Origin: Cupriavidus sp. IDO
GTDB lineage: Bacteria > Pseudomonadota > Gammaproteobacteria > Burkholderiales > Burkholderiaceae
Assembly (NCBI RefSeq): GCF_000812465.1
Contig: NZ_JWMA01000036.1
Coordinates: 1 to 64,000 of the forward strand
Direction of reading: 5' to 3'
Length of the DNA stretch: 64,000 nt
Shown: one piece after another, positions 56,095 through 64,000 of the stretch
Layout of the letters: each line of letters opens with the position of its first letter
How positions within the stretch are numbered: the first letter of the stretch is position 1
Translations under genes and position numbers: made by a program
The notes under the pieces: generated by a model
The model's database searches: none
What the model was told of the DNA's origin: nothing
The model's input: the letters and a program-made list of their open reading frames with translations, nothing else

Positions 56095-57036
56095 ATGCAA
56101 TTCATCCGACGTCGTGCGCGGCGCATCGCCATGCTGGTGGCCGCCGTCACGGCCTTTGCGGCAGGCCTGGCGCTGGCCACTGCGCCGGACGCGCATGCCG
56201 CCGAGTCCGCCAGGGCGCCGATCCGCGTGGGCGGCAAGAATTTCACCGAGCAGTTGCTGCTGTCGTCGATGACGTCGAAGTACCTGCGCGCCAAAGGCTT
56301 CGACACCGAGCTGACCGCGGGGCTGGGCAGCACGCTGATGCGCCAGGCGATGGAAAGCAACCAGCTCGACGTGGTCTGGGATTACACCGGCACCGCGCTG
56401 ATCGTGTTCAACAAGGTCCAGGAAAAGCTGGGTGCCAAGGAAAGCTACGAGCGCGTCAGGCAGATGGACGGCGCGCGCGGGCTGGTGTGGCTGGATGCCT
56501 CCGGTATCAACAACACCTACGCGCTGGCGATGCCGAAGGAACGCGCCGGCAGCGGCGTCACCACGCTGTCCGGCTTTGCCGAACAGATGCGCAAGGCCGG
56601 CCCCGACGCCAGCCACCCGTTCGCGGTCGACATGGAATTCGCCGCGCGCCCGGACGGCCTGGAGCCGCTCAAGGAACTGTACAAGCTGCCGTTCTCGCGC
56701 CGCGACGTGATTCAGCTCGATCCGGGCCTGGTCTACACGGCGCTGAAGAACAATCAGGTGGAACTGGGCCTGGTGTACGCCACCGACGGCCGCGTCAAGG
56801 GCTTTGGCCTGGTGCTGCTGGAAGACGACCTGCATTTCTTCCCGCCATACAACGCCGTGCCGGTGGTGCGCAAGCCGGTGCTGGACCAGCATCCGGAGCT
56901 GGCCGGCCTGCTCAACGCGCTGGCGGCCACGCTCGATAACGAGAGCATGACCGATATGAACCACAAGGTGGACATCGGCCAGCAGCCGGTGGACAAGGTC
57001 GCGGAGGACTTCCTGCGCAGCCACGGACTGATCTGA
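56095..57036 (+). CDS. osmoprotectant ABC transporter substrate-binding protein
   Basis: A 313-residue periplasmic protein of the OpuAC/OsmF group. The signal peptide contains IAMLVAAVTAFAAGLALATA with cleavage near AHA. The mature start RVGGKNFTEQLLLSSMTSK is the family signature, and QLDVVWDYTGTALIVF near residue 92 holds the aromatic substrate contacts. GGAGG six bases upstream favours ATG 56095 over ATG 56083. Binds glycine betaine, choline or a related osmolyte. Confidence 0.93.
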   Translation: MQFIRRRARRIAMLVAAVTAFAAGLALATAPDAHAAESARAPIRVGGKNFTEQLLLSSMTSKYLRAKGFDTELTAGLGSTLMRQAMESNQLDVVWDYTGTALIVFNKVQEKLGAKESYERVRQMDGARGLVWLDASGINNTYALAMPKERAGSGVTTLSGFAEQMRKAGPDASHPFAVDMEFAARPDGLEPLKELYKLPFSRRDVIQLDPGLVYTALKNNQVELGLVYATDGRVKGFGLVLLEDDLHFFPPYNAVPVVRKPVLDQHPELAGLLNALAATLDNESMTDMNHKVDIGQQPVDKVAEDFLRSHGLI

Positions 57037-57046
57037 GGAGGGCCGC

Positions 57047-57697
57047 ATGGACTTGTTCTCTTACCTGCAGCATAGCTGGCCCACGCTGCTGAAAATGACC
57101 GGCCAGCACTTGGCGCTGGTTGGCTCCGCCGTGGGCCTGGCGATCCTGACCGGCGTGCCGCTGGGCATCGTCATCACCCGTTTCCGCTGGCTGGCCACGC
57201 CGCTGCTGGCGCTGGCAACCATTGTGCTGACGCTGCCGTCGATCGCGCTGTTCGGGCTGATGATCCCGATCTTCGCGCGCTTCGGCCATGCGCTGGGCTA
57301 TGTGCCGGCGGTGACGGCGGTGTTCCTGTACTCGCTGCTGCCGATCATGCGCAATACCTACACCGCCCTGGCCAATGTCGACCCCGGCATCCAGGAAGCG
57401 GGCCGCGGCATCGGCATGACCACCTGGCAGCGCATGCGGCTGGTCGACCTGCCGTTGGCGGTGCCGGTGATCCTGGGCGGCGTGCGCACGGCCGTCGTCA
57501 TGAATATCGGGGTCGCCACCATTGCCGCCATCATTGGCGCGGGTGGCCTTGGGGTGCTGATCCTGCAAGCGATCAGCCAGAGCAACATGAGCAAGCTGGC
57601 GATGGGCGCCGTCCTCGTCAGCCTGCTCGCAATCGTGGCGGATGCCTGCCTGCAGTGGCTGCAGCGGGCGCTGACGCCAAAAGGAATCCGGCTATGA
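57047..57697 (+). CDS. osmoprotectant ABC permease 2
   Basis: A 216-residue permease with about five membrane segments and the EAA-type loop LLPIMRNTYTALANVDPG / AGRGIGMTTWQRMRLVDLP near residue 120. It is homologous to the 55353 protein and the two form the channel pair. GAGGAGGG precedes ATG 57047. Its stop overlaps the start of the ATPase gene (ATGA). Confidence 0.93.
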   Translation: MDLFSYLQHSWPTLLKMTGQHLALVGSAVGLAILTGVPLGIVITRFRWLATPLLALATIVLTLPSIALFGLMIPIFARFGHALGYVPAVTAVFLYSLLPIMRNTYTALANVDPGIQEAGRGIGMTTWQRMRLVDLPLAVPVILGGVRTAVVMNIGVATIAAIIGAGGLGVLILQAISQSNMSKLAMGAVLVSLLAIVADACLQWLQRALTPKGIRL

Positions 57698-58851
57698 TCG
57701 CACTCGACCAACTCACCAAGTCCTTCCCGCAGAAAGACGGCTCTGAAGTGCGTGCCGTCGATGCGGTCTCGCTGACGGTGCCGCGCGGAGAGATCTGCGT
57801 GTTCCTGGGGCCTTCCGGCTGCGGCAAGACCACCACGCTGAAGATGATCAACCGGCTGATCCAGCCCACCTCGGGCATTGTGCGCATCGAGGGCGAAGAC
57901 ACCTCGGGCATCGACGGCGTGACGCTGCGCCGCAAGATCGGCTATGTGATCCAGCAGATCGGCCTGTTCCCGAACATGACCATCGAAGAGAACATCATGG
58001 TGGTGCCGCGCCTGCTCGGCTGGGACAAGAAGCAATGCCGCGAGCGCGCGCGCGAACTGATGGCGATGGTGCAGCTCGATCCCGGGCTGATGCTCAGCCG
58101 CTATCCGCGCGAGCTGTCGGGCGGGCAGCAGCAGCGTATCGGCGTGATCCGCGCGCTGGCGGCCGATGCGCCGGTGCTGCTGATGGACGAGCCGTTCGGC
58201 GCGGTCGACCCGATCAACCGCGAGAGCATCCAGAACGAGTTCTTCCAGATGCAGCGCCAGCTCGGCAAGACCGTGATCATGGTCTCGCACGACATCGACG
58301 AAGCGATCAAGCTGGGCGACAAGGTGGCGGTGTTCCGCCGCGGCAAGCTGGTGCAGTTCGATCCGCCGGACGCGCTGCTGGCGCACCCGGCGGATGAATT
58401 CGTGCAGGCCTTCGTCGGCCACGACAACACGCTCAAGCGCCTGCTGCTGGTGCGCGCCGGCGATGCGGCCACCATGCCGCCGAGCTGCCGCCCGGACATG
58501 GCGCTGTCCGAGGCATTGGGTGTGATGGACGACGCCGACGTGCGGCACCTCCCGGTGGTGGACGACTTGCAGCGCGCAGTGGGCTACGTCACGCGCCGCG
58601 ACGCGCGCTCCGGCTCGGGCCCATGCGCAAGCGTCATGCGGCCGTTTGCGGTGACGGCGGCGTTCGACGAGCACCTGCGCATCGTGCTGTCGCGCATGTA
58701 CCAGCACAACACGAGCTGGCTGCCCGTGGTCGACGGTGACGGCGCCTACCTGGGCGAAGTCACGCAGGAATCGATTGCCGGCTATCTCAGCTCCGGCCGT
58801 TCGCGCGGCAATGCCGCCGTGATGCAGGAGGCAATGCGCGCGGCCGCCTGA
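57694..58851 (+). CDS. osmoprotectant ABC transporter ATP-binding protein with CBS domains
   Basis: A 385-residue ATPase. Walker A GPSGCGKTTTLKMI near residue 38, signature LSGGQQQRIGVIRAL, Walker B VLLMDEPFGAVDP and H-loop VSHDIDEAI are complete. The C-terminal 120 residues form a CBS pair (LSEALGVMDDADVRHLPVVD; NTSWLPVVDGDGAYLG), the ionic-strength or nucleotide sensor of OpuA/OpuC-type ATPases. ATG 57694 overlaps the permease stop; AAGGAA lies nine bases upstream. Last gene of the operon. Confidence 0.94.
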   Translation: MIALDQLTKSFPQKDGSEVRAVDAVSLTVPRGEICVFLGPSGCGKTTTLKMINRLIQPTSGIVRIEGEDTSGIDGVTLRRKIGYVIQQIGLFPNMTIEENIMVVPRLLGWDKKQCRERARELMAMVQLDPGLMLSRYPRELSGGQQQRIGVIRALAADAPVLLMDEPFGAVDPINRESIQNEFFQMQRQLGKTVIMVSHDIDEAIKLGDKVAVFRRGKLVQFDPPDALLAHPADEFVQAFVGHDNTLKRLLLVRAGDAATMPPSCRPDMALSEALGVMDDADVRHLPVVDDLQRAVGYVTRRDARSGSGPCASVMRPFAVTAAFDEHLRIVLSRMYQHNTSWLPVVDGDGAYLGEVTQESIAGYLSSGRSRGNAAVMQEAMRAAA

Positions 58852-58883
58852 GCCCGCCGGTCGGCAAAGCGTATGCTCTAAGC

Positions 58884-59255
58884 ATGGTCCGCTATTGCCG
58901 TTCGCCCCTGTGCCTGTTGATCGAGACCCGCTGGCTGATCCCACGCGGCTTCGACGGCTTTACGCCCGGGCCGGTCATCCTGGTGCGCCCCGGCGCCAGC
59001 GATGCGCTGATCGAGCACGAGAAAGTGCACGTCCGGCAATTCTGGCGCAGCTGGGGGCTGATGGGTGTGCTCTATCTTGCGAGCCGGCGCTGGCGGCTTC
59101 GTTATGAGGTCGAAGCCTACCGGGAGCAGCTCAGGCACAGCGCACCCGATGCGGCGCATGGGCTCGCGCGCGTGCTGGCTCGTAAGTACCGGCTTAAGAT
59201 TTCCGAGAGCGAAGCGTACCGCCTGCTGACGGAGGGGCGTTCCGGCCACGAATGA
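58884..59255 (+). CDS. small HExxH-containing hypothetical protein
   Basis: A 123-residue protein. ALIEHEKVHVRQFWR near residue 42 is a zinc-metallopeptidase HExxH motif, and RYEVEAYREQLR near residue 73 supplies a possible third ligand (Glu), as in gluzincin-like mini-peptidases. A hydrophobic stretch LMGVLYLASRRWR lies between them. No signal peptide and no known family that I can name. It starts 33 bp after the ABC ATPase and ends at a strong terminator, so it could share that transcript. Confidence 0.7.
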   Translation: MVRYCRSPLCLLIETRWLIPRGFDGFTPGPVILVRPGASDALIEHEKVHVRQFWRSWGLMGVLYLASRRWRLRYEVEAYREQLRHSAPDAAHGLARVLARKYRLKISESEAYRLLTEGRSGHE

Positions 59256-59259
59256 AAGC

Positions 59260-59292
59260 GGCCCGGGCAAGCTGTTGCCCGGGCCGTTCTTG
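59260..59292 (+). terminator. Rho-independent terminator
   Basis: A perfect 12-bp stem CGGCCCGGGCAA/TTGCCCGGGCCG with a GCTG loop, followed by TTCTT. It lies 5 bp after the HExxH gene and two bases before the end of the convergent tRNA-Ser gene. Confidence 0.82.
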
Positions 59293-59294
59293 CC

Positions 59295-59384
59295 TGGCGG
59301 AAGCGGTGAGATTCGAACTCACGGATGGGTCACCCCATCGGCAGTTTTCAAGACTGCTGCCTTAAACCACTCGGCCACGCTTCC
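59295..59384 (-). tRNA. tRNA-Ser (anticodon UGA)
   Basis: On the minus strand the 90-nt sequence starts GGAAGCGTGGCCGAGTGG and ends with acceptor CGCTTCC, discriminator G and encoded CCA. The anticodon arm is CAGTCTTGAAAACTG, giving anticodon TGA for UCA/UCN codons. The long variable arm (GATGGGGTGACCCATC) is typical of serine tRNA, and the T arm GAGTTCGAATCTC is intact. No phage or island is inserted at its 3' end. Confidence 0.97.
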
Positions 59385-59610
59385 TGGAAAAGTGCGGGCA
59401 TTGTAGCGCGGATCGCGCTGCGTGCCGGCCGCGCATTATACAAGGGTCGCGCGGTTTCTTGTGTGAATGCAAAGCCAGTCGTGTCGGTGTCTGTCCGACA
59501 TGGCGGAACCTTATGACGGGCTTCGGGCTCATACTGGCGTGGCCGGGCGGCGGCGGGATCCGCGAATGTTGCTTTCCCGGCTTTCACCTGGCAACAGAGG
59601 AGAAACTCGA

Positions 59611-60114
59611 ATGAACGGAAAACCCAAGAACTGGCTGACCCTGACGGCCGCCGCAGCGGCCATCGGACTGGCGGGCTGTGCAGCGCCCGGTGGCTACAAC
59701 AACGGCTACAACGCGCCGCCTCCGCCGAATACCGGATACCAGGACCCCAATACCACGCAGGCACCGGCTGGGTCGGTGTACTACGGGCGCGTGGAATCGA
59801 TTGAACCGGTCACCACCACGCAGAACAGCTCCGGCATTCTCGGCACCGTGATCGGTGGCGCTGCCGGCGGCCTGATCGGCCATCAGATTGGCGGCGGAAC
59901 CGGACAGACTGTCGCGACCATCGGCGGCGCGGTGCTCGGCGCCGTGGCTGGCAACCAGGTCGAGAAGCGTGCCGCCACCAACACGCAGACCGTGTATCGG
60001 GTCAACGTGCGGCTGGACGATGGCCGCGTGGCCACGGTGACGCAGAGCAATATCGGCAACCTGCAGGTTGGCATGCGCGCACGCGTTGCGAACGATATGG
60101 CGACGCCGTACTGA
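59611..60114 (+). CDS. glycine-zipper outer-membrane lipoprotein (SlyB-like)
   Basis: A 167-residue lipoprotein with lipobox LAGC (Cys near residue 22), a Pro/Asn/Tyr-rich linker, then the 2TM glycine zipper GTVIGGAAGGLIGHQIGGG and GAVLGAVAGNQVEK at about residues 75-115 (Rick_17kDa/SlyB group). The C-terminal 40 residues form a small beta domain (YRVNVRLDDGRVATVTQ). Likely anchored in the outer membrane and involved in envelope integrity. AGAGGAGAAA precedes ATG 59611. Confidence 0.9.
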   Translation: MNGKPKNWLTLTAAAAAIGLAGCAAPGGYNNGYNAPPPPNTGYQDPNTTQAPAGSVYYGRVESIEPVTTTQNSSGILGTVIGGAAGGLIGHQIGGGTGQTVATIGGAVLGAVAGNQVEKRAATNTQTVYRVNVRLDDGRVATVTQSNIGNLQVGMRARVANDMATPY

Positions 60115-60128
60115 TCCCGTCCCGGCAG

Positions 60129-60161
60129 AAAAAAGGGCTATGCGATGCATGGCCCTTTTTT
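60129..60161. terminator. bidirectional Rho-independent terminator
   Basis: AAAAAAGGGCTATGC/GCATGGCCCTTTTTT with a 3-base loop, 15 bp after the glycine-zipper gene and 17 bp after the convergent hemW stop. It can serve both transcripts. Confidence 0.9.
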
Positions 60162-60177
60162 CGTTTGCGCGGCGCCG

Positions 60178-61425
60178 TTAGTCCTTCAGGAACATCTCCT
60201 GCAGATCATTGAGGAAGCGCCGGCCCAGCTCGGTCGGGCGGATGGTGGTCAGGTCCGCTTCCAGCAGGCCTTTTTTTTCCGCCGCGGCAAGCTGGCGGCT
60301 GATGGTATGCAGCGGCAGTCCGGTGTAGTCGTAGAAGCTGGAGGCCGGTACGCCGTCGGTCAGGCGCAGCGCGTTGAGCATGAACTCGAATGGCAGCTCG
60401 TCGGCGGTGACGTCGCGGGCTTCCTGCACGGCATTGCCTGCCATCGCCTGCGCCATATACGTGGCCGGATGCTTGTGGCGCATCTGGCGCAGGATGCGAT
60501 GCGGGAACGACAGCTTGCCGTGCGCACCCGCACCGATGCCGAGGTAGTCGCCAAAGCGCCAGTAGTTGAGGTTGTGGCGCGCTTCGCGATGCGGGCGCGC
60601 GTAGGCCGACGTTTCGTAGTGCCGGTATCCGGCCTCGGCCGTGCGGGCCTCGATCAGGTCCTGCATCGCATAGGCGAGATCATCGTCCGGCAATGCAGGC
60701 GGGTACTTGGCGAACAGCGTGTTCGGCTCCAGCGTGAGGTGATACAGCGACAAGTGCGTGGTGCCGTACGAGAGCGCCGTTTCGAGGTCTTGCCGGCATT
60801 CGTCGATCGTCTGTCCCGGCAGCGCGTACATCACGTCGAGGTTGATGTTGTCGAAGCTGGCTTGCGCGATGTCGATCGCGGCGCGCGCTTCGCGGCTGCC
60901 GTGGATGCGGCCGAGCGCCTCCAGGTGGCGGTCGTTGAAGCTCTGGATGCCGATCGACAGGCGGTTGATGCCGCTGGCCCGGTAGCTGGCAAAGCGTTCC
61001 GCTTCGAACGTACCGGGATTGGCCTCCATGGTGATCTCGGCATCGGCATCGAGCGGCAGCAGCGCGCGGATATCCGACAGCAGGCGGTCCATGCCGGCCG
61101 CTGACAGCAGGCTGGGCGTGCCGCCGCCGATGAAGACGGTATGCACCGGCCGGCCCCAGACCAGCGGCAGCGATTGCTCGAGATCGGCGCGCAGTGCGTC
61201 GAGATAGGCGTCTTCGGGAATCTCGTGGCTGTCGGCCTTGCCTGGGACCGCGTGCGAGTTGAAATCGCAATACGGGCACTTGCGCACGCACCAGGGTATG
61301 TGTACGTACAGCGAGAGCGGCGGCGAGCCGGGCAGGGCGAGTTGCCCGGGCTTGAGCCACAGCTGGTTGCGGTCGGCTGCGGCCGGCGTTGCTGCCTGCC
61401 CGCGCGCGGGAACGATCGGAATCAT
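60178..61425 (-). CDS. hemW: radical SAM heme chaperone HemW
   Basis: A 415-residue HemN-like protein. LYVHIPWCVRKCPYCDFNSH near residue 39 gives the CxxxCxxC cluster (followed by Phe, not the extra Cys of HemN), and VFIGGGTPSLLSAAG the SAM-binding strand. HemW carries heme to apo-proteins and is not a coproporphyrinogen oxidase; hemF at 23333 supplies that activity. ATG 61425 overlaps the rdgB stop (ATGA), so rph-rdgB-hemW are co-transcribed. Confidence 0.93.
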   Translation of the reverse strand: MIPIVPARGQAATPAAADRNQLWLKPGQLALPGSPPLSLYVHIPWCVRKCPYCDFNSHAVPGKADSHEIPEDAYLDALRADLEQSLPLVWGRPVHTVFIGGGTPSLLSAAGMDRLLSDIRALLPLDADAEITMEANPGTFEAERFASYRASGINRLSIGIQSFNDRHLEALGRIHGSREARAAIDIAQASFDNINLDVMYALPGQTIDECRQDLETALSYGTTHLSLYHLTLEPNTLFAKYPPALPDDDLAYAMQDLIEARTAEAGYRHYETSAYARPHREARHNLNYWRFGDYLGIGAGAHGKLSFPHRILRQMRHKHPATYMAQAMAGNAVQEARDVTADELPFEFMLNALRLTDGVPASSFYDYTGLPLHTISRQLAAAEKKGLLEADLTTIRPTELGRRFLNDLQEMFLKD

Positions 61426-62039
61426 TGACGTATCACTCGCGATCCGTCTGCCTGCAGGCGCGCGATCAGCGTTTGCAGCGCCAGTGCGCGATGGCTGATG
61501 GCGTTCTTGTCTTCCGGTGGCAGCTCGGCCGCCGTCTTGCCGAGTTGCGGCAGCAGGAAATGCGGGTCATAGCCGAAGCCGCCCGCGCCGCGTGGCGCGT
61601 CGACGACTTCGCCGGCCCAGATGCCTTCGGCGATGATCGGGCACGGATCGTCGGCATGCCGCACCATCACCAGCACGCAGTAGTAGTGCGCACGGCGATC
61701 CAGCTTGCCCGCCAGCTGCGAAATCAGGTGGGCATTGTTGGCTTCGTCGGACTTTGCCTTGCCCACCAGTTGCGCATAGCGCGCCGAATAGACGCCCGGC
61801 GCGCCGTCCAGCGCATGCACGCAGATGCCCGAGTCGTCGGCCAGCGCCGGCATGCCGGACAGGCGGCTGGCGTGACGCGCCTTGGCGAGCGCGTTCTCGA
61901 CGAACGTGCAGAAGGGCTCGTCGGCTTCGGGAATGCCGAGTTCGCCCTGCGGCACCACGTCAAAGCCAAGTGGCGCCAGCAGCGCCCCGAACTCGCGCAG
62001 CTTGCCGGGATTGTTGGAGGCCAGGACCAGTCGTTGCAT
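61422..62039 (-). CDS. rdgB: dITP/XTP pyrophosphatase (RdgB/HAM1)
   Basis: A 205-residue house-cleaning enzyme that hydrolyses dITP, ITP and XTP. LVLASNNPGKLREFGALL at the start is the SNN substrate motif, LADDSGICVHALDGAPGVYSARYA near residue 66 (two parts) the metal site, and GFGYDPHFLLP near residue 152 the specificity loop. Twelve bp downstream of rph; overlaps hemW. Confidence 0.95.
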   Translation of the reverse strand: MQRLVLASNNPGKLREFGALLAPLGFDVVPQGELGIPEADEPFCTFVENALAKARHASRLSGMPALADDSGICVHALDGAPGVYSARYAQLVGKAKSDEANNAHLISQLAGKLDRRAHYYCVLVMVRHADDPCPIIAEGIWAGEVVDAPRGAGGFGYDPHFLLPQLGKTAAELPPEDKNAISHRALALQTLIARLQADGSRVIRQ

Positions 62040-62051
62040 GCCGGCTCCGCT

Positions 62052-62774
62052 TTACGACGCCAGGCCCAGGGCGTCGCGCTGATACTGCACCAGCCGTGCA
62101 ATGCCGGCCTCGGCCAGGCGGGTCATGGCGTCCAGGTCGGCGCGGCTGAAGGGCGCGCCTTCGGCGGTGCCCTGCACCTCGACGAAGCCGCCGCTGCCGG
62201 TCATGACCACGTTCATGTCCGTGTCACAGTTGCTGTCCTCGGCGTAGTCCAGATCGAGTACCGGTACGCCGTCCACCATGCCCACCGATACGGCAGCGAC
62301 ATGGTCGCGAATCGGGCTTTTGGCGATCAGGCCATCGCGCAGCATGGTCGAGACCGCGTCGTGCGCGGCCACGAAGGCGCCGGTGATCGCGGCCGTGCGC
62401 GTGCCGCCGTCTGCCTGCAGCACGTCGCAGTCGAGGTGGATCGTGTATTCGCCCAATGCCGCCAGGTCGAACACCGAGCGCATGGCGCGTCCGATCAGGC
62501 GCTGGATTTCCTGCGTGCGCCCGGTCTGCTTGCCGCGCGCGGCCTCGCGGTCCGAGCGGGTGTGGGTGGCGCGCGGCAGCATGCCGTATTCGGCTGTCAC
62601 CCAGCCTTCGCCGCTGCCCTTCTTGTGCGGCGGCACCTTGGCCAGCACGCTGGCGGTGCACAGCACCTTGGTATCGTCAAAGGCACACAGGACGGAGCCT
62701 TCGGCGTGGCGGGTGTAGTGACGGGTCAGGCTGATGGAACGCAGCGCATCGGCTGCGCGGCCGCTGGGTCGCAT
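62052..62774 (-). CDS. rph: ribonuclease PH
   Basis: A 240-residue phosphorolytic exoribonuclease that trims tRNA 3' ends. ATG 62774 gives [20 protein letters not shown], the family start; 26 open codons upstream are not family-like. Conserved [17 protein letters not shown], the phosphate site [16 protein letters not shown] near residue 85, and [19 protein letters not shown] near residue 116 are present. Full length, unlike the frameshifted version of laboratory E. coli K-12. Confidence 0.95.
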   Translation of the reverse strand: MRPSGRAADALRSISLTRHYTRHAEGSVLCAFDDTKVLCTASVLAKVPPHKKGSGEGWVTAEYGMLPRATHTRSDREAARGKQTGRTQEIQRLIGRAMRSVFDLAALGEYTIHLDCDVLQADGGTRTAAITGAFVAAHDAVSTMLRDGLIAKSPIRDHVAAVSVGMVDGVPVLDLDYAEDSNCDTDMNVVMTGSGGFVEVQGTAEGAPFSRADLDAMTRLAEAGIARLVQYQRDALGLAS

Positions 62775-62857
62775 GGGAATCTTTCGTTGGAATCGGGTTG
62801 AGACCGCGATTCTAACGCCGCCGGGCATCGCGTGCCCGCACCCGGCGGGCATTCCCG

Positions 62858-63772
62858 CTAGCGCATCAGGTTGCTGGTCTTGTCGATGGCGGCGCGGATT
62901 TCGGCGATCGAGCGCTCGATTTCCTCTTCGGAGAGCAGGTCGCCCTCATTGCCGTTGCGCTCGAGGATTGACGTGGTAAAGGCGTTCAGCGGCAGCGTGT
63001 CGGTCATCACCGAATCCTCGCTGGCTGCGTTGGCATCGTGTTCCCACATCATGGCGATGCCGGTCGTATTGTCCGCGCCTTCGCCGGCATTGTTCAGGGC
63101 CGCTTCGATCAACTCCGGCACCGCCTGCACGACCGACAGCCGCGTGAGCCTGTCCACCAGCACCGGCTCCTCGAGGCTGCCCCACATGCCGTCGGAGCAG
63201 AGCAGGGCGACGTCGCCCGGATCCAGCCGCACCGGGCCGCCGATGTCGATCAGCGGCAGGTTGGGCGAGCCCAGGCAGTTGTAGAGCTTGTTGCGCTCAG
63301 GATGGTTGGCCACTTCCATCGGCAGCACGCGTTCCTGCTGCAGCAGGTTCTCGATTTTCGAATGGTCGCGCGTGCGCGTGAGCAGCCGGCCCTTGCGCAC
63401 CAGGTAGAAGCGCGAGTCGCCGGCATGGGCCCAGTGGATCTGGCCATGCTGCACCAGGCAGCACACCACCGTCGTGCGCGGGACGTCATCCAGCCGGTGG
63501 GCTTCGGCGTAGCGGTGGATCTCGCGGTGGGCCAGCATGATGGTGTCCTGCAGGAAGTCGGCCGGATTGCGAATGGCCGGCCGGGCCTGCGTCTGGAACT
63601 GGCGGGCGAGCGTCTGCAGCGCCTGCTGCGCGGCGACTTCGCCATGCGCATGGCCGCCCAGGCCGTCGGCCAGCACCATCAGTAGGGCATCGCGCGTGAA
63701 GCAGTAGCCCATGCGGTCCTGATTGACGCGGCGGCCGCCTTTCCTGCTTTCCTGGTAGACGGAGAATCGCAT
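62858..63772 (-). CDS. PP2C-type serine/threonine phosphatase
   Basis: A 304-residue protein phosphatase. Metal-binding motifs are in order: [10 protein letters not shown] near residue 15, [15 protein letters not shown] near residue 31, [14 protein letters not shown] near residue 115, [11 protein letters not shown], and [15 protein letters not shown] near residue 235. The C-terminal 60 residues are an acidic extension. It lies just after the Ser/Thr kinase gene at the window edge, on the same strand, and is its likely counter-enzyme. Confidence 0.93.
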   Translation of the reverse strand: MRFSVYQESRKGGRRVNQDRMGYCFTRDALLMVLADGLGGHAHGEVAAQQALQTLARQFQTQARPAIRNPADFLQDTIMLAHREIHRYAEAHRLDDVPRTTVVCCLVQHGQIHWAHAGDSRFYLVRKGRLLTRTRDHSKIENLLQQERVLPMEVANHPERNKLYNCLGSPNLPLIDIGGPVRLDPGDVALLCSDGMWGSLEEPVLVDRLTRLSVVQAVPELIEAALNNAGEGADNTTGIAMMWEHDANAASEDSVMTDTLPLNAFTTSILERNGNEGDLLSEEEIERSIAEIRAAIDKTSNLMR

Positions 63773-63814
63773 GTTGGCTCGGGGAAGTCGGTTGGTCGGC
63801 GATTGCCGGGTGAT

Positions 63815-64000
63815 TTAGTCGCCGCTCGTGCTGGCGGTGCCCTGTGGCATCGCTGCGGCGGGTTCGTCACGACGGCGCAGCAAGGTCATGAAACGGGAAG
63901 TGGGTGCCGGGCGCTCGGCCGGGGCAGCGACCGCCGCGGCTGCCTGCTCGCCGAGGGCGTTGGTCTGCTCGCGCAGCTCCTTCTGCAGCCGGAAGACCGA
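63815..64000 (-). CDS. serine/threonine protein kinase, C-terminal fragment (cut by window edge)
   Basis: The last 61 codons of a leftward gene entering from the right edge. The residues SVFRLQKELREQTNAL match the end of the kinase domain C-lobe of bacterial Hanks-type kinases (the RPQSVFxLQxxL ending). The rest is an Ala/Pro-rich tail with a short Met-Thr-Leu-Leu-Arg-Arg-Arg segment. It pairs with the PP2C phosphatase 42 bp downstream. The kinase core is outside the window. Confidence 0.65.
   Translation of the reverse strand, partial: SVFRLQKELREQTNALGEQAAAAVAAPAERPAPTSRFMTLLRRRDEPAAAMPQGTASTSGD

Noticed and set aside
59295..59384. tRNA-Ser as an integration site for the island
   Set aside because: The tRNA 3' end is intact and unduplicated; the island instead uses rng, 40 kb away.

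Overview
The window reads as chromosomal DNA of a high-GC betaproteobacterium of the Burkholderiaceae, most likely Cupriavidus or a close Ralstonia relative. This rests on protein character, the conserved hemF-nadD-rsfS-rlmH-maf-rng block, the style of the nicotinate cluster and a Bug-type periplasmic receptor; no database search was possible. About 60 protein genes and one tRNA-Ser(UGA) are supported.

Layout. (1) 104-7096: lipopolysaccharide core/O-antigen genes: two glycosyltransferases, O-antigen ligase, a GT25 transferase, the MsbA flippase and heptosyltransferase I. (2) 7265-8386: an AhpD-like protein and a small lipoprotein. (3) 8495-19068: a 10.5-kb genomic island integrated into the 3' end of rng (RNase G). 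It carries a tyrosine integrase, an AlpA-like regulator, a CHC2 zinc-finger primase fragment, a DUF3987 protein, a Crp-like regulator, a divergent histidine kinase/response regulator pair and several orphan small genes. Both ends encode the same last residues of RNase G, so the insertion regenerated the host gene. (4) 19045-26509: housekeeping block rng-maf-rlmH-rsfS-nadD-hemF, then purD and yebC. (5) 26740-30883: a HerA-like ATPase, a DUF3149 membrane protein, upp and an MFS transporter that may be the nicotinate permease. (6) 31499-43516: a complete aerobic nicotinate degradation cluster. nicC-nicA-nicB run leftward and nicE-nicD-nicX-nicF run rightward from a shared control region with palindromic operators; a TetR regulator, a second molybdopterin subunit and a MarR regulator follow. 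(7) 43564-48426: Bug receptor, EamA transporter, atypical SDR, methylglyoxal synthase, quinone oxidoreductase and a YkvA protein. (8) 48644-53460: a BMP-type (nucleoside/purine) ABC importer. (9) 53750-58851: pirin, then an OpuC/OsmF-type osmoprotectant ABC importer behind a near-consensus promoter. (10) 58884-64000: a small HExxH protein, tRNA-Ser, a glycine-zipper lipoprotein, hemW-rdgB-rph, a PP2C phosphatase and the end of a Ser/Thr kinase.

How it works together. The nic genes convert nicotinate through 6-hydroxynicotinate, 2,5-dihydroxypyridine, N-formylmaleamate, maleamate and maleate to fumarate. The first enzyme appears to be assembled from three polypeptides: a 2Fe-2S subunit, a catalytic molybdopterin subunit encoded about 6 kb away, and a cytochrome c protein whose fused molybdopterin-like domain has lost the catalytic glutamate. 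The island is the main acquired element: a compact integration/replication module without capsid genes, plus signalling and immunity-like cargo.
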